64,000 nucleotides of DNA from NCBI GenBank assembly GCA_963817065.1, contig CAWFMO010000001.1, positions 1,860,001 to 1,924,000 of the forward strand. Reading direction: 5' to 3'. Of this stretch, positions 34,166 through 42,732 are shown piece after piece (within the stretch, counting starts at the first letter, position 1; every line of letters begins with the position of its first letter). The position numbers and the translations under genes were made by a program. This DNA is from CAWFMO01 sp963817065. Lineage in GTDB: Bacteria > Actinomycetota > Thermoleophilia > Solirubrobacterales > 70-9. The notes below the pieces were generated by a model. The model saw only the letters and a program-made list of their open reading frames with translations. It was not told the DNA's origin and ran no database searches.

Positions 34166-35500
34166 CTAACCGGTGTGCAGATCGAACGCCTGCTCCCCGA
34201 CCTGGACCTCGTCGCCGGTCTCAAAACCGGCCTTGCGGAGCTCCGCGATCACGCCGATCTCGCGCAACCGCTGCTCGAGATAAGCGAGGGCATCCGGGTT
34301 CGCCAAGTCGTGCCTGGCGACCAACAGCTCTATGCCGCGACCGGTGACGCGGAAAACGCCATCGCCGGCGGACTCGACATCAAAGCCCTCGTCCTCGCCC
34401 GGGCGGTACGTACGGTGCTCCGCCTCGAACTCGGGCGCGTTGGAGGCGGCGGCGGGCGGGGCGCCCGCCCGGGCCGGCACCCGGTCGGGCGCCCCGCCCA
34501 CCACCGGAGCTGCGGACTGGTGCAGGGACAGGATTCGACGCCGCAGGTCGTCCAGGCCGGCGCCGGTGGCCGAGGAGATCGCCAGGACCTGCCCCTCGTC
34601 ACCCAGCCGGTCCTTCCACTCCGTGAGCAGCTCCTCGGTTCGCGCTTCGGTGAGCAGGTCGACCTTGGAGAGCGCGACGATCTCGGGGAGCTGGGGCAGG
34701 CCGGCGCCGTAGCCCTGGAGCTCGGCGCGCACTGTCTCGTAGTTGGCTACGGGGTCGCCCTCCGTCGGTTCGACCTCGACCAGATGAACGAGGAGTTGGC
34801 AGCGCTCGACGTGGGCGAGGAACTCGTGGCCGAGGCCGGCGCCGCCGGCGGCGCCTTCGATCAGGCCGGGAATGTCGGCGAGGACGACCTGGCGGTCGTC
34901 GGCTTCGATCGTCCCGAGGTGGGGCTCGACCGTCGTGAACGGGTAGTCGGCGACCTTCGGGGTGGCGCGGGTGAGGCGCTTGAGCAGCGAGGACTTGCCG
35001 GCGTTGGGGAGCCCGACGAGGCCTGCGTCGGCGAGCAGCTTCAACCGCAGCTCGATCCAGCCCGACTCGCCGTCGAGGCCGCGCTCGGCGAATCGCGGCG
35101 CCTGGCGCGTCGGGCCGGCGAAGCGCCGGTTGCCGTGCCCGCCGCCGCCGCCGGCGGCGACCGTCACCCGCTGCCCGGGCTCGAGCAGCTCGTGGGCATC
35201 GCCGCTCAGATCCTCGACCGTCGTCCCCGCCGGCACCGCGAGCTCGAGCGGCTCGCCGCGGGCGCCGTGCTTGCCGGCGCCCTTGCCGTGCTCGCCGCGC
35301 CCGGCGCGAAAGTGGCGGCTACGGCCGAGGGCCGCGAGGTCGCGGCGCTGGGGGTCGCAGACGAGGACGACCGCGCCGCCGCCGCCGCCGTCACCGCCGT
35401 CGGGGCCGCCGCGCGGCACGTGGGCCTCGCGGCGGAAGCTGACGCAGCCGTCGCCGCCGCGCCCGCCCTCCACGTAGATCTTTGCCCGGTCGAACAACAT
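34166..35500 (-). CDS. obgE: Obg GTPase, ribosome assembly factor
   Basis: 444 residues. The Obg glycine-rich domain (YVEGGRGGDGCVSFRREAHVPRGGPDGGDGGGGG), the G domain (DAGLVGLPNAGKSSLLKRLT, YPFTTVEPHLG, DIPGLIEGA, ALSKVDLL) and an OCT domain (FRVTGRGIELLVARHDLANPDALAYLEQRLREIGV) are in normal order. It binds the 50S subunit and links GTP/ppGpp level to assembly and division. It follows rplU-rpmA as in most bacteria, but an 80-nt structured element separates it from rpmA. Confidence 0.97.
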   Translation of the reverse strand: MLFDRAKIYVEGGRGGDGCVSFRREAHVPRGGPDGGDGGGGGAVVLVCDPQRRDLAALGRSRHFRAGRGEHGKGAGKHGARGEPLELAVPAGTTVEDLSGDAHELLEPGQRVTVAAGGGGGHGNRRFAGPTRQAPRFAERGLDGESGWIELRLKLLADAGLVGLPNAGKSSLLKRLTRATPKVADYPFTTVEPHLGTIEADDRQVVLADIPGLIEGAAGGAGLGHEFLAHVERCQLLVHLVEVEPTEGDPVANYETVRAELQGYGAGLPQLPEIVALSKVDLLTEARTEELLTEWKDRLGDEGQVLAISSATGAGLDDLRRRILSLHQSAAPVVGGAPDRVPARAGAPPAAASNAPEFEAEHRTYRPGEDEGFDVESAGDGVFRVTGRGIELLVARHDLANPDALAYLEQRLREIGVIAELRKAGFETGDEVQVGEQAFDLHTG

Positions 35501-35529
35501 CGACTAACTCTGTCCTGAACCGCGCCCGA

Positions 35530-35609
35530 GCGACCACCAGACCGGCCCGATTTGGGAGCGTAGGGCGAAGCCCGGAGCGACTGATGCTGGGCCGGTCGCC
35601 AGTGGTCGC
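35530..35609. other. Three-helix inverted-repeat element between rpmA and obgE
   Basis: GCGACCAC (35530-35537) pairs with GTGGTCGC (35602-35609), and ACCGGCCC (35541-35548) pairs with GGGCCGGT (35589-35596). An inner hairpin GGGC-GAA-GCCC lies at 35563-35573. The T-run (35611-35614) follows on the plus strand only, while the genes here are on the minus strand, so it is not a simple terminator. It could be a 5'-UTR structure of obgE or a miniature palindromic element. Confidence 0.6.
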
Positions 35610-35612
35610 GTT

Positions 35613-35858
35613 TTATACGACCGAGATGATCCGGCCCTTGCGGCCGGGCTTGAACTCGACCGTGCCGGCGCGGGTCGCGAAGATCGTGTGGTCGCGCCCG
35701 AGTCCGACGCCGTCGCCGGGGTAGAAGCGCGTGCCGCGCTGGCGGACGATGATCTCGCCGCCGCCGACCTGCTCGCCGGAGAACACCTTGACCCCGAGCA
35801 TCTTCGGGTTCGAGTCGCGTCCGTTTCGGCTCGATCCGAGCCCCTTCTTATGAGCCAT
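35613..35858 (-). CDS. rpmA: 50S ribosomal protein L27
   Basis: 81 residues. MAHKKGLGSSRNGRDSNPKMLGVKVFSGEQVGGGEIIVRQRGTRFYPG and HTIFATRAGTVEF are the L27 signature; the N-terminus reaches the peptidyl-transferase centre. There is no Firmicutes-type cleaved leader. The start overlaps the rplU 3' end by 11 nt, so translation is coupled. Confidence 0.97.
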   Translation of the reverse strand: MAHKKGLGSSRNGRDSNPKMLGVKVFSGEQVGGGEIIVRQRGTRFYPGDGVGLGRDHTIFATRAGTVEFKPGRKGRIISVV

Positions 35859-36267
35859 CGTCGGTCTCCTTCTTGGCCGCGGGCTTCTTGGCCGCGGGCT
35901 TCTTTTCCGCCGGCTTCTTCTCGGCGGCCTTCTTATCGGCCGGCTTCTTCGCCGCCGCCGCTCCGGCCTTGATCGAGGTCACCTCGAGGCGGGTCAGCTC
36001 CGAGCGGTGGCCCATGTGGCGCTTGTAGCCCTTCTTGGCCTTGTACTTGAAGACCTTGATCTTCGGCCCGCGCTCGTGGGCGGCGACCTTGGCCTCGACG
36101 CTGACCTTCTTCAGCCCGTCGGCGTCGATCACCATCTCCTTGTCGCTGAAGGCGACCGGGCGCAGCGAGACCGTGTCGCCCTCCTTCGCGGGCAGGCGGT
36201 CGACGAGCAGGGCGTCGCCCTTCTCGACTCGGTACTGCTTTCCACCTGTTTCCACGACTGCGTACAT
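35848..36267 (-). CDS. rplU: 50S ribosomal protein L21 with a Lys/Ala/Pro tail
   Basis: 139 residues. Residues 1-103 are normal L21: MYAVVETGGKQYRVEKGDALLVDRL, KIKVFKYKAKKGYKRHMGHRSELTRLEVTSI. The last 35 or so are an added tail of KKPADKKAAEKKPAEKK-type repeats ending ETDDGS, similar to histone-H1-like tails. The tail could bind rRNA or DNA non-specifically. The gene leads rpmA with an overlap and follows the RNase G/E gene after 12 nt. Confidence 0.96.
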   Translation of the reverse strand: MYAVVETGGKQYRVEKGDALLVDRLPAKEGDTVSLRPVAFSDKEMVIDADGLKKVSVEAKVAAHERGPKIKVFKYKAKKGYKRHMGHRSELTRLEVTSIKAGAAAAKKPADKKAAEKKPAEKKPAAKKPAAKKETDDGS

Positions 36268-36279
36268 GGGCTTCCTTGT

Positions 36280-38172
36280 CTAGTCCTTGCTGGCGCCTGC
36301 CGCCGCTCGCCCGCGTCCACCGCTGCTACCGCGAGCTCGGCTCCCGCCGGAGGTCGGCGATTCTAGCTGCTGATCGGGGCCGCCCTCGTCCTTCGGCGGA
36401 TCGTCGCCGAGCAGCGTTGCGACCGCGGTCGAGCGCTCGACCTCCTCGATCCGGACCAGCCGCTGCTCGCCGATGTGCGTGCCGCCGCCGGTGACGCTGA
36501 CCACGTAGGAGTCGACGCGCGCGATCGCGTCGTCCTCGTTGTACATGTGCGGCTCCTCGATCCTGACCAGGACCTCGTTTCCGACCTGGAACGGCAGCGC
36601 CCGCTGCTCGATCTCGGCCTTGGTCCCCGCCTCGACGACGTCGAAGGTGCTGATCGGCAGAGCCGGCCCGCCTTCGAAGTGGAACTGGATCCCGGTCTCC
36701 TCTTCGAGCGCCGGGAGCCCGTTGTCGGGCGTCATCAACTCGCCCGCGACCTTGGGATTGACGCGGATCAGGAACGCCTCGGCCTTGGGCTGCTCGGCGA
36801 TCACGTCGCGGAGGTGGCGGACGATCGTGATCGCCATCGTCTCCTCCGACTCGACCACGCCCTCGCCGTCGCAGATCGGGCAGCGCTTGGTGAGGATCTC
36901 GCGCACCCCGTCGGTGACGTTCTGGCGGGTCATCTCGACCAGCCCGAGCGGCGAGACCTCGACCACGTAGCTCTTGGTCCGGTCCTCGTCGAGCGCCTTG
37001 CGAAGCGTCTTCAGGACCTGCTCGCGGTTCTTCGATCGCGCCATGTCGATGAAGTCGATGACGATGATCCCGCCGATGTCGCGCATCCGCAGCTGGCGCA
37101 CGACCTCCTCGGCCGCCTCGACGTTGACCTTGGTGATCGTGTCCTCGAGCCGGCCCTTGCCGCGGCCGGTGAAGCTGCCGGTGTTGATGTCGATCACGGT
37201 CAGCGCTTCCGCGTAGTCGATCATCAGATATCCGCCCGAGGGCAGGTCGACCCTGCGGTCGAGAGTCGAGCGGAACGCCTTCTCGAGGTCCCACACCTCG
37301 AACAGAGGTTTTGGGTCCTTGTAGAGCTCGACGCTGTCGACGAGCTCCGGCGCCGTGCGCTGGAGGAAGCTCGTCACCCGCTGGTGCTGTTTGTCGTCGT
37401 CGAGGATCGCGGCCTCGAACTCGCCCGCGAGCACGTCGCGGAGCACGCGGATCGCGAGGTCGGCCTCCTGGAAGACCATCGATCCGGCGTCGGCCTTCGC
37501 CGCCCGCCGCTCGACAACCTCGGCGAGCTTGTGCAGGTAGTCGACCTCGCGCGCGAAATCGGCCTTCTTGGCGCCCTGGGCCGCGGTGCGGACGATGACG
37601 CCTCCCTCGCCGAAGTCGACGTTGTCGAGCAGCTTGCGCAGCCGCTGGCGCTCGGAGTCGGGGAGGCGCTTGGAGACGCCGATCCCGTCGCCCGAGGGCA
37701 TGTAGACGAGATAGCGGCCGGCGATCGAGAGTTGCATCGAGAGCCGCGCGCCCTTCGTCTTGAGCGGGTCCTTGACAGCCTGGACGACGATCTCCTGACC
37801 GGACTTGATCAGCTCGTCGATACGGCGCCCGCGGCCGCGGCCGCGCTTCGGCGCCGCCTCGCCCCCGGGAAGCACGATCTCGTCGACGTGCAGGAACCCG
37901 TTTCGCTCCATGCCGATGTCGACGAACGCGGCCTCCATGCCGGGCAGCACGTTGTCGACCCGGCCCTTGTAGATGTTGCCGACGATCGAGCGGCGGCCGT
38001 GGCGCTCGACGTAGAGCTCCGCTGCCTTCCACTGGTCGCGGGATGTTCCGCCGCGCCCCTTGGGGGCCGCGTCGGGCTTCGCCTTGGCGAGCCGCGTCGG
38101 CGTGCCCTTGGCTTCGAGAACGGCAACCCGAGTTTCGCCCGGATCGGCGCTCACCAGAATGTTCTTTTTCAT
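36280..38172 (-). CDS. Ribonuclease G/E family endoribonuclease
   Basis: 630 residues. MKKNILVSADPGETRVAVLE, an S1-like segment (SIVGNIYKGRVDNVLPGMEAAFVDIGMERNGFLHVDEI), then the catalytic part GGYLMIDYAEALTVIDINTGSFTGRGK and GGIIVIDFIDMARSKNREQV with the Asp ligands, and a CPICDGEG zinc-link. About 70 residues near the C-terminus form a TRAM-like segment (FQVGNEVLVRIEEPHMYNEDDAIARVDSYVVSV), followed by a Gly/Arg tail. Actinobacterial members process rRNA and mRNA. It heads the rplU-rpmA run, the usual bacterial neighbourhood. Confidence 0.93.
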   Translation of the reverse strand: MKKNILVSADPGETRVAVLEAKGTPTRLAKAKPDAAPKGRGGTSRDQWKAAELYVERHGRRSIVGNIYKGRVDNVLPGMEAAFVDIGMERNGFLHVDEIVLPGGEAAPKRGRGRGRRIDELIKSGQEIVVQAVKDPLKTKGARLSMQLSIAGRYLVYMPSGDGIGVSKRLPDSERQRLRKLLDNVDFGEGGVIVRTAAQGAKKADFAREVDYLHKLAEVVERRAAKADAGSMVFQEADLAIRVLRDVLAGEFEAAILDDDKQHQRVTSFLQRTAPELVDSVELYKDPKPLFEVWDLEKAFRSTLDRRVDLPSGGYLMIDYAEALTVIDINTGSFTGRGKGRLEDTITKVNVEAAEEVVRQLRMRDIGGIIVIDFIDMARSKNREQVLKTLRKALDEDRTKSYVVEVSPLGLVEMTRQNVTDGVREILTKRCPICDGEGVVESEETMAITIVRHLRDVIAEQPKAEAFLIRVNPKVAGELMTPDNGLPALEEETGIQFHFEGGPALPISTFDVVEAGTKAEIEQRALPFQVGNEVLVRIEEPHMYNEDDAIARVDSYVVSVTGGGTHIGEQRLVRIEEVERSTAVATLLGDDPPKDEGGPDQQLESPTSGGSRARGSSGGRGRAAAGASKD

Positions 38173-38179
38173 TGTTAGC

Positions 38180-39391
38180 TCAGTTCAGTAGAGGTCGGGC
38201 CCTACTGGGGCTGAGCTGCGCCTGCACGTGGATGCTCTGAAGGAGACCGATCGCGAGCAGTGTGGCGAGCACCGAGGATCCTCCGTAAGAGAGGAGCGGC
38301 AAGGTGACGCCGGTGACCGGCATGATGCCCAGGTTTACGCCAACGTTGACGAACACCTGGAACATCACCATGGCGGCTACGCCGCCCGCGATGATGGTCC
38401 CGTACAAGTTCTTCGAGAGAGTCATTATGCGCAGCGCCCGCCAGATCAGCAGGGCGTAAAGGGACAGTACGAATGCGGCCCCAATGAACCCGAAGCGCTC
38501 GCCGACGACCGCGAAGATGAAATCCGTGTGCCGTTCGGGAAGGAAGTCGAGCTCAGTCTGAGTCGACTCGTCCCCGCGTCCGGTCTTGCCGCCGGAACCG
38601 ACGGCAATGAGCGCTTGATTGGTTTGGTAGCTCGAGTCACTGGGGTCGTCGCTTGGGTGCAGAAAGCTGGTCAACCGCTCCTGTTGGTACTCCTTCAGGA
38701 TCGGGACGCCGGCTTTCGGCGCCGCAAAGAAAACGACGGTAATGAGGATAGCTACAACGGCGCCCAGGGCCGCCATATGGGTCCATTTCACGCCTGAGAT
38801 GAAAAGCGCGGCGAGTGTGATAGCGCCGAAGACCAGCGCGGTGCCGAGATCGGGCTGCAGGAAGACGAGCGCCGTCGGGCCCAATCCGAGCGCCAGCAGC
38901 CGCAGCGTCGAGCGCCATCCGTCGCCGCGCTGGGCGCGTTCGAGCACGAACGCGGCGAGCGCGGCGATCAGCAGCACCTTGCCGAACTCCGAGGGCTGGA
39001 AGCCGAAGAACGGCAGCTCGATCCTGCGCCGCGAGCCGCGCGCGGCGGCGCCGAAGACGAGCACGAACATGATCCCGGCGATCATCGCGGTGTAGATCCC
39101 GACCCGCAGCTCGCGGAATCGCGAGTAGTCGACGCCGGTGACCGCGAACAGCAGGATCAGCCCGACGATCGCGTAGGCGCTCTGGCGGACGACGAAGTAG
39201 TAGGGGTCACCGTCGATGTCGCTCGTCGTAGCAACCGCGAGCGTGAAGATGCTGAACGCGATCAGCCCGAGCGCCGAGAGCATCAGCACCCAGTCCATGT
39301 AGGGCAGGTTGAGGCGCTCGGCGATCGCGCCGAAGCCGTGCGGCGCGCGCTCGGCGCGGGTCTCGGCTCGGGTCCTGGCGGTCGGGCTCAC
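38180..39391 (-). CDS. rodA: RodA-type SEDS peptidoglycan glycosyltransferase; GC-mosaic gene
   Basis: 403 residues. About ten hydrophobic helices with FTW/RodA/SpoVE landmarks: SAYAIVGLILLFAVTGVDYSRFRELRVG, FGFQPSEFGKVLLIAALAAFVLE, LGTALVFGAITLAALFISGVKW, ERFGFIGAAFVLSLYALL and GVTLPLLSYGGSSVLATLLAIGLLQSIHVQ. The protein polymerises lipid II with the PBP2 encoded next. Odd feature: the half nearest the stop (38180 to about 38830) is visibly less GC-rich (35-36 of 60 in the lines at 38701 and 38521) than the other half (42 of 60 at 38941). Confidence 0.93.
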   Translation of the reverse strand: MSPTARTRAETRAERAPHGFGAIAERLNLPYMDWVLMLSALGLIAFSIFTLAVATTSDIDGDPYYFVVRQSAYAIVGLILLFAVTGVDYSRFRELRVGIYTAMIAGIMFVLVFGAAARGSRRRIELPFFGFQPSEFGKVLLIAALAAFVLERAQRGDGWRSTLRLLALGLGPTALVFLQPDLGTALVFGAITLAALFISGVKWTHMAALGAVVAILITVVFFAAPKAGVPILKEYQQERLTSFLHPSDDPSDSSYQTNQALIAVGSGGKTGRGDESTQTELDFLPERHTDFIFAVVGERFGFIGAAFVLSLYALLIWRALRIMTLSKNLYGTIIAGGVAAMVMFQVFVNVGVNLGIMPVTGVTLPLLSYGGSSVLATLLAIGLLQSIHVQAQLSPSRARPLLN

Positions 39392-39404
39392 TCGTCGATC
39401 ACCC

Positions 39405-41291
39405 CTACTCGCCGCCCGTCTTGGTCAGGTCGATCGGGTCGGCCGGCGGCGCCGGGGGCTCGACGTCGAAGTAGTCGGCGAGGATCCGCATCGCGACCGG
39501 CGCCGCGGTGTCGGAACCGAAGCCGCCCTCCTCGAGCGTCACCGCGACGACGATCCGCGGGTTCTCGGCCGGGGCGAGCGCCACGTACCAGGCCTGGTCG
39601 CCGTGCGGGGCGCGCTCGGCGGTGCCCGTCTTGCCCGCGATCTGGATCGGGAAGTTGCCGAAGACCTTGTAGGAGGTGCCGGTGTTGACCATCGCCGCCT
39701 GGCGCAGACCCTCGATGATCGCCTGGCGATTGGCCTCGTCCATCTCGACGTGGTCGCGCGGCTCGGGGTTGACCTCCTGCAGCGCGCGCCCGCTCACGTC
39801 CTCGACCCGGTCGACGACGTGGGGGCGGACGATGTCGCCGCCGTTGCCGAGCGCGGCGTAGGCGACCGCCATCTGCAGCGGGTCGGCCTGGAGGTCGCCC
39901 TGGCCGACCGAGAGGTTGACGTTGTCGCCCAAAGACCACGGCCTGTCGGTGAGGTCCTCCTCGAAGAGCCGGTTGCGCCAGGCCGGGGTCGGGATCAGCC
40001 CCTCGGCCTCGTTCGGGAGGTCGATGCCGGTCGTCTGCTCGAGCCCGAGGTCGCGGGCCCAGTCCTGGATCAGGCCGCCGTCGCCCTTCGCCGGCGCCTC
40101 GATCCCGAGCTTGTAGAAGTAGACGTCGGAGGAGACCCGCAGCGCGCCGGTCAAGTCGAGCGTCCCGTAGACGGCGTCGCCGGCGTTCTTGAACTCGAGC
40201 ACGTCGAGCTTGACGACGCCGTTGTCGACGACCGGGGTCTGGGGCTCGATCAGCCCGTCCTCGAGCGCCGCGATCGCGGTGATCGGCTTGAACACCGATC
40301 CGGTCGGATAGGCGCCCTCGATCGCGCGGTTGACGAGCGGAGCGCCCTCCTTCTCCGAGGTCAGGCTCTTGTATTGACGCGGGGTTATCGGCTTCGTGAA
40401 CACGCCCGGGTCGAAGTTCGGGCGCGAGGCCATGCCGAGGATCTCGCCGTTGTGGATGTCCATCGCCACGAACGCTCCGGGCAGCCCGAACGAGCCCAGC
40501 GCCGCCTCGCCGGTCGCCTGCACGCCGGGGTCGATCGACAGCCGCACGTTGTCCCCCGGCCTCGCGGGCTCGACCTCGAGCTGCTCCTTGGGGCGGCCGA
40601 AGGCGTCGACCTGGACCTTGGTCGCCCCCGGGCGCCCGCGCAGGAAGCGGTCGTACTCGAATTCGATCCCCGACTGCCCGACGATCTCGCCCTGCTCGAG
40701 CCCCGAGTAGCGGGGCTCCTCGAGCTGGTCCTCGCTGACCTCGCCGACGCTGCCGAACAGGTGCGCGGCGAGCGTGCCCTCGGGGTAGCCGCGGACGAAG
40801 ACGCGCTGGATCTCGACCCCGGGGAAGCTCGCCTGGTGCTCGCGCAGGTAGTAGATCGCCTCCGGGCTCAGGTTGCGGGTCAACGTCACCCGGCTACCGG
40901 GCTCGTTCTCGGCGGTCTTCTTGAGCGAGCGGCGGATGTCGCGCGGCTCGATCCCCATCGCCCCGCCGAGCCGGTTGAGCAGCTCGCGGCGCTGGGTCGG
41001 GTCCGCGGGCAGGTTCTTGGGCTCGAGCCGCAGCGCCATCCCGAGCCTGTTGCCGACCAGCACGTTGCCCTCGCGGTCGAAGATCTCCCCGCGCGGGCCC
41101 TGCTCGCGGTACTCGCGGATCTGGTTGTCGTCGGCGCGCTCGAGGTACTTGTCGCCGGAGAGCACCTGCAGGTACCAGAGCCGCAGAAAGATGATGCTGA
41201 AGATCGCGATCGCGACCCCGCCGAGGATGGTCACCCGCAGCGAGAGCCGGGTGCGCGGCTGCGGCTCGAGGTCTTCGTCGAGGCGGAACAT
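39405..41291 (-). CDS. mrdA: Penicillin-binding protein 2 (elongation transpeptidase)
   Basis: 628 residues from the ATG at 41291, which shares a base with the mreD stop. One membrane helix (ILGGVAIAIFSIIFLRLWYLQVL) is followed by the dimerisation domain (YREQGPRGEIFDREGNVLVGN, GVEIQRVFVRGYPEGTLAAHLFG). The transpeptidase domain has SxxK at AYPTGSVFKPITA, SxN at VSSDVYFY and KTG at QIAGKTGTAERAP. It crosslinks peptidoglycan for lateral growth with RodA. A longer frame into mreD is rejected. Confidence 0.96.
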   Translation of the reverse strand: MFRLDEDLEPQPRTRLSLRVTILGGVAIAIFSIIFLRLWYLQVLSGDKYLERADDNQIREYREQGPRGEIFDREGNVLVGNRLGMALRLEPKNLPADPTQRRELLNRLGGAMGIEPRDIRRSLKKTAENEPGSRVTLTRNLSPEAIYYLREHQASFPGVEIQRVFVRGYPEGTLAAHLFGSVGEVSEDQLEEPRYSGLEQGEIVGQSGIEFEYDRFLRGRPGATKVQVDAFGRPKEQLEVEPARPGDNVRLSIDPGVQATGEAALGSFGLPGAFVAMDIHNGEILGMASRPNFDPGVFTKPITPRQYKSLTSEKEGAPLVNRAIEGAYPTGSVFKPITAIAALEDGLIEPQTPVVDNGVVKLDVLEFKNAGDAVYGTLDLTGALRVSSDVYFYKLGIEAPAKGDGGLIQDWARDLGLEQTTGIDLPNEAEGLIPTPAWRNRLFEEDLTDRPWSLGDNVNLSVGQGDLQADPLQMAVAYAALGNGGDIVRPHVVDRVEDVSGRALQEVNPEPRDHVEMDEANRQAIIEGLRQAAMVNTGTSYKVFGNFPIQIAGKTGTAERAPHGDQAWYVALAPAENPRIVVAVTLEEGGFGSDTAAPVAMRILADYFDVEPPAPPADPIDLTKTGGE

Positions 41292-41848
41292 CAGCGTCCC
41301 GCCTCGATCGGGGCCGCGGCGATCGGGCGCGACGCGCGCGGGCGGTCCTCGATCAGCGCCGGGCGCAGCAGGCGCCGGACGCCGGCGCGCACGGGGGTCA
41401 CGAGGATCATCCCGAGCACCGTGACGACGACGATGTCGCGCACGACCAGCGGGCTGACGTCGGCGTCGAGGCCGATCATCAGCTGGAGGAAGGCGAAGAC
41501 GAGCGCCCCGAGCAGCGTCAGCGCGCCGGCGAGCAGGATCGCGGTGCCGCGGGTCGGGACCCCGGCGCTCTCGCGGTAGCGGCCGGCGAGGTAGCCGACG
41601 GTGAGCAGCATCAGCGCCGTGACGCCCATCGTCTGCAGCATCAGGCAGTCGATCAGGAGCCCGATCGCGAAGCCGGCGACGGCCCCGGTCATGCTGCCGC
41701 CGAGCAGCCCGAGCGTCATCACGACGAGCAGCGCGAAGTCGGGGCTCGCGCCGAGCACGTGGACCTCGCTGAAGAAGCTGAGCTGGGCGAGCGCCGTGAA
41801 CAGCCCGAGGCCGACGAGCCGAGCCCATATGGCCGGAGTGAGGATCAC
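41291..41848 (-). CDS. mreD: Rod-shape protein MreD
   Basis: 185 residues from a GTG at 41848, overlapping the mreC stop as GTGA. It has five or six hydrophobic segments (LVGLGLFTALAQLSFFSEVHVLG, ALLVVMTLGLLGGSMTGAVAGFAIGLLIDCLML, ALMLLTVGYLAGRYRE, GTAILLAGALTLLGALVFAFLQLMIG), the MreD layout. It forms the elongasome membrane core with MreC, RodA and PBP2. Confidence 0.92.
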   Translation of the reverse strand: MILTPAIWARLVGLGLFTALAQLSFFSEVHVLGASPDFALLVVMTLGLLGGSMTGAVAGFAIGLLIDCLMLQTMGVTALMLLTVGYLAGRYRESAGVPTRGTAILLAGALTLLGALVFAFLQLMIGLDADVSPLVVRDIVVVTVLGMILVTPVRAGVRRLLRPALIEDRPRASRPIAAAPIEAGR

Positions 41849-42699
41849 TCGGCCCCTCCCGAGGCGACCAGCGCCTGGACGAACTCCATGTCGCGCAGGT
41901 CGGCGAACGGCTTCAGGTGCACGCGCTGGTAGGCCTGCTGCTCCTCGAGCGTCGACTCGGTGACCTCGCCGATCGGGATCCCCGGCGGGTAGAGCGAGTC
42001 GAGCCCCTCGGAGCTGAAGCCCGCGGTGACCACGGTCTGGGTTTCCTGGATCTCGGTGCCCTTCTCGACGAAGTCGAGCAGCAGGTCGTTGGGATCGCCG
42101 ACCTGGGGCTCGACGACGCCGGTCGCGCCGACCGGCTCGACCCGCGCCGCCACCGCGCTCGTGTGGTCGGTGATCAGCGTCACCTGCGCGGTGTTGCGGG
42201 TCACGACGCTGACCCGCCCGGCGAGACCGTCCCCGGTCACGACAGGGTCGTCGACCCGCAGCCCCGCGCTCGTGCCCTTGTCGATCGTCACGGTCGAATA
42301 CCAGACCGTCGGCGAGCGCCCGATCACCCGCGAGGTCACCGGCTCGCGGCCCGCGGGGATCAGCCCCGAGGAGGAGAGCGCCAGCAGCTTGCGAATCTCG
42401 GCGCTCTGGCGCTTGGTCGACTCGGCGACCGCCAGCCGCTCGCGCAGGTCGGCGACCTCGTCGTTGAGCTTCTCGTTCTCGCCCCGCGCCTCGAAGGTCT
42501 CGTCGAACCAGTTGATCAGGTCGCGCCCGGGCTTGAAGGCGCGGTCGGCGCCCTCCTGGACCGGGCTGAAGACGGTCGCGACGCCGCGCTCGAACGTGCC
42601 CCCGGAGCCCCCCCGGTAGGACACGCTGAGCAGGGCGAGCGCTGCCGCGACGAGCAGCAACAGGACTGCCCGCCTGCGGCGGACTTGCTTGCGGTACAT
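41845..42699 (-). CDS. mreC: Rod-shape protein MreC
   Basis: 284 residues. N-terminal membrane helix (RAVLLLLVAAALALLSVSY), coiled coil (ENEKLNDEVADLRERLAVAEST), then the beta-barrel pair with VIGRSPTVWYSTVTIDKGTSAGLRVDDPVVTGDGLAGRVSVV and ITDHTSAVAARV. It is a periplasm-side scaffold of the elongation machinery. mreB is usually just upstream but is absent here; maf and ndk lie there instead. Confidence 0.95.
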   Translation of the reverse strand: MYRKQVRRRRAVLLLLVAAALALLSVSYRGGSGGTFERGVATVFSPVQEGADRAFKPGRDLINWFDETFEARGENEKLNDEVADLRERLAVAESTKRQSAEIRKLLALSSSGLIPAGREPVTSRVIGRSPTVWYSTVTIDKGTSAGLRVDDPVVTGDGLAGRVSVVTRNTAQVTLITDHTSAVAARVEPVGATGVVEPQVGDPNDLLLDFVEKGTEIQETQTVVTAGFSSEGLDSLYPPGIPIGEVTESTLEEQQAYQRVHLKPFADLRDMEFVQALVASGGAE

Positions 42700-42732
42700 G
42701 GTCGCTAGAAGGTAGCTGGGAGGGTCGTCGGC

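Noticed and set aside
35611..35614. T-run after the 35530-35609 structure as an intrinsic terminator
   Set aside because: It lies on the plus strand, where no gene ends; transcripts of the minus-strand operon would carry As before the structure.
36475..38178. 567-codon plus-strand frame
   Set aside because: It is antisense to the RNase G/E gene and lacks domain features.
39405..41828. MrdA extended to 807 codons
   Set aside because: The upstream part is mreD read in another frame. The TGATG junction at 41289-41293 supports the ATG at 41291.
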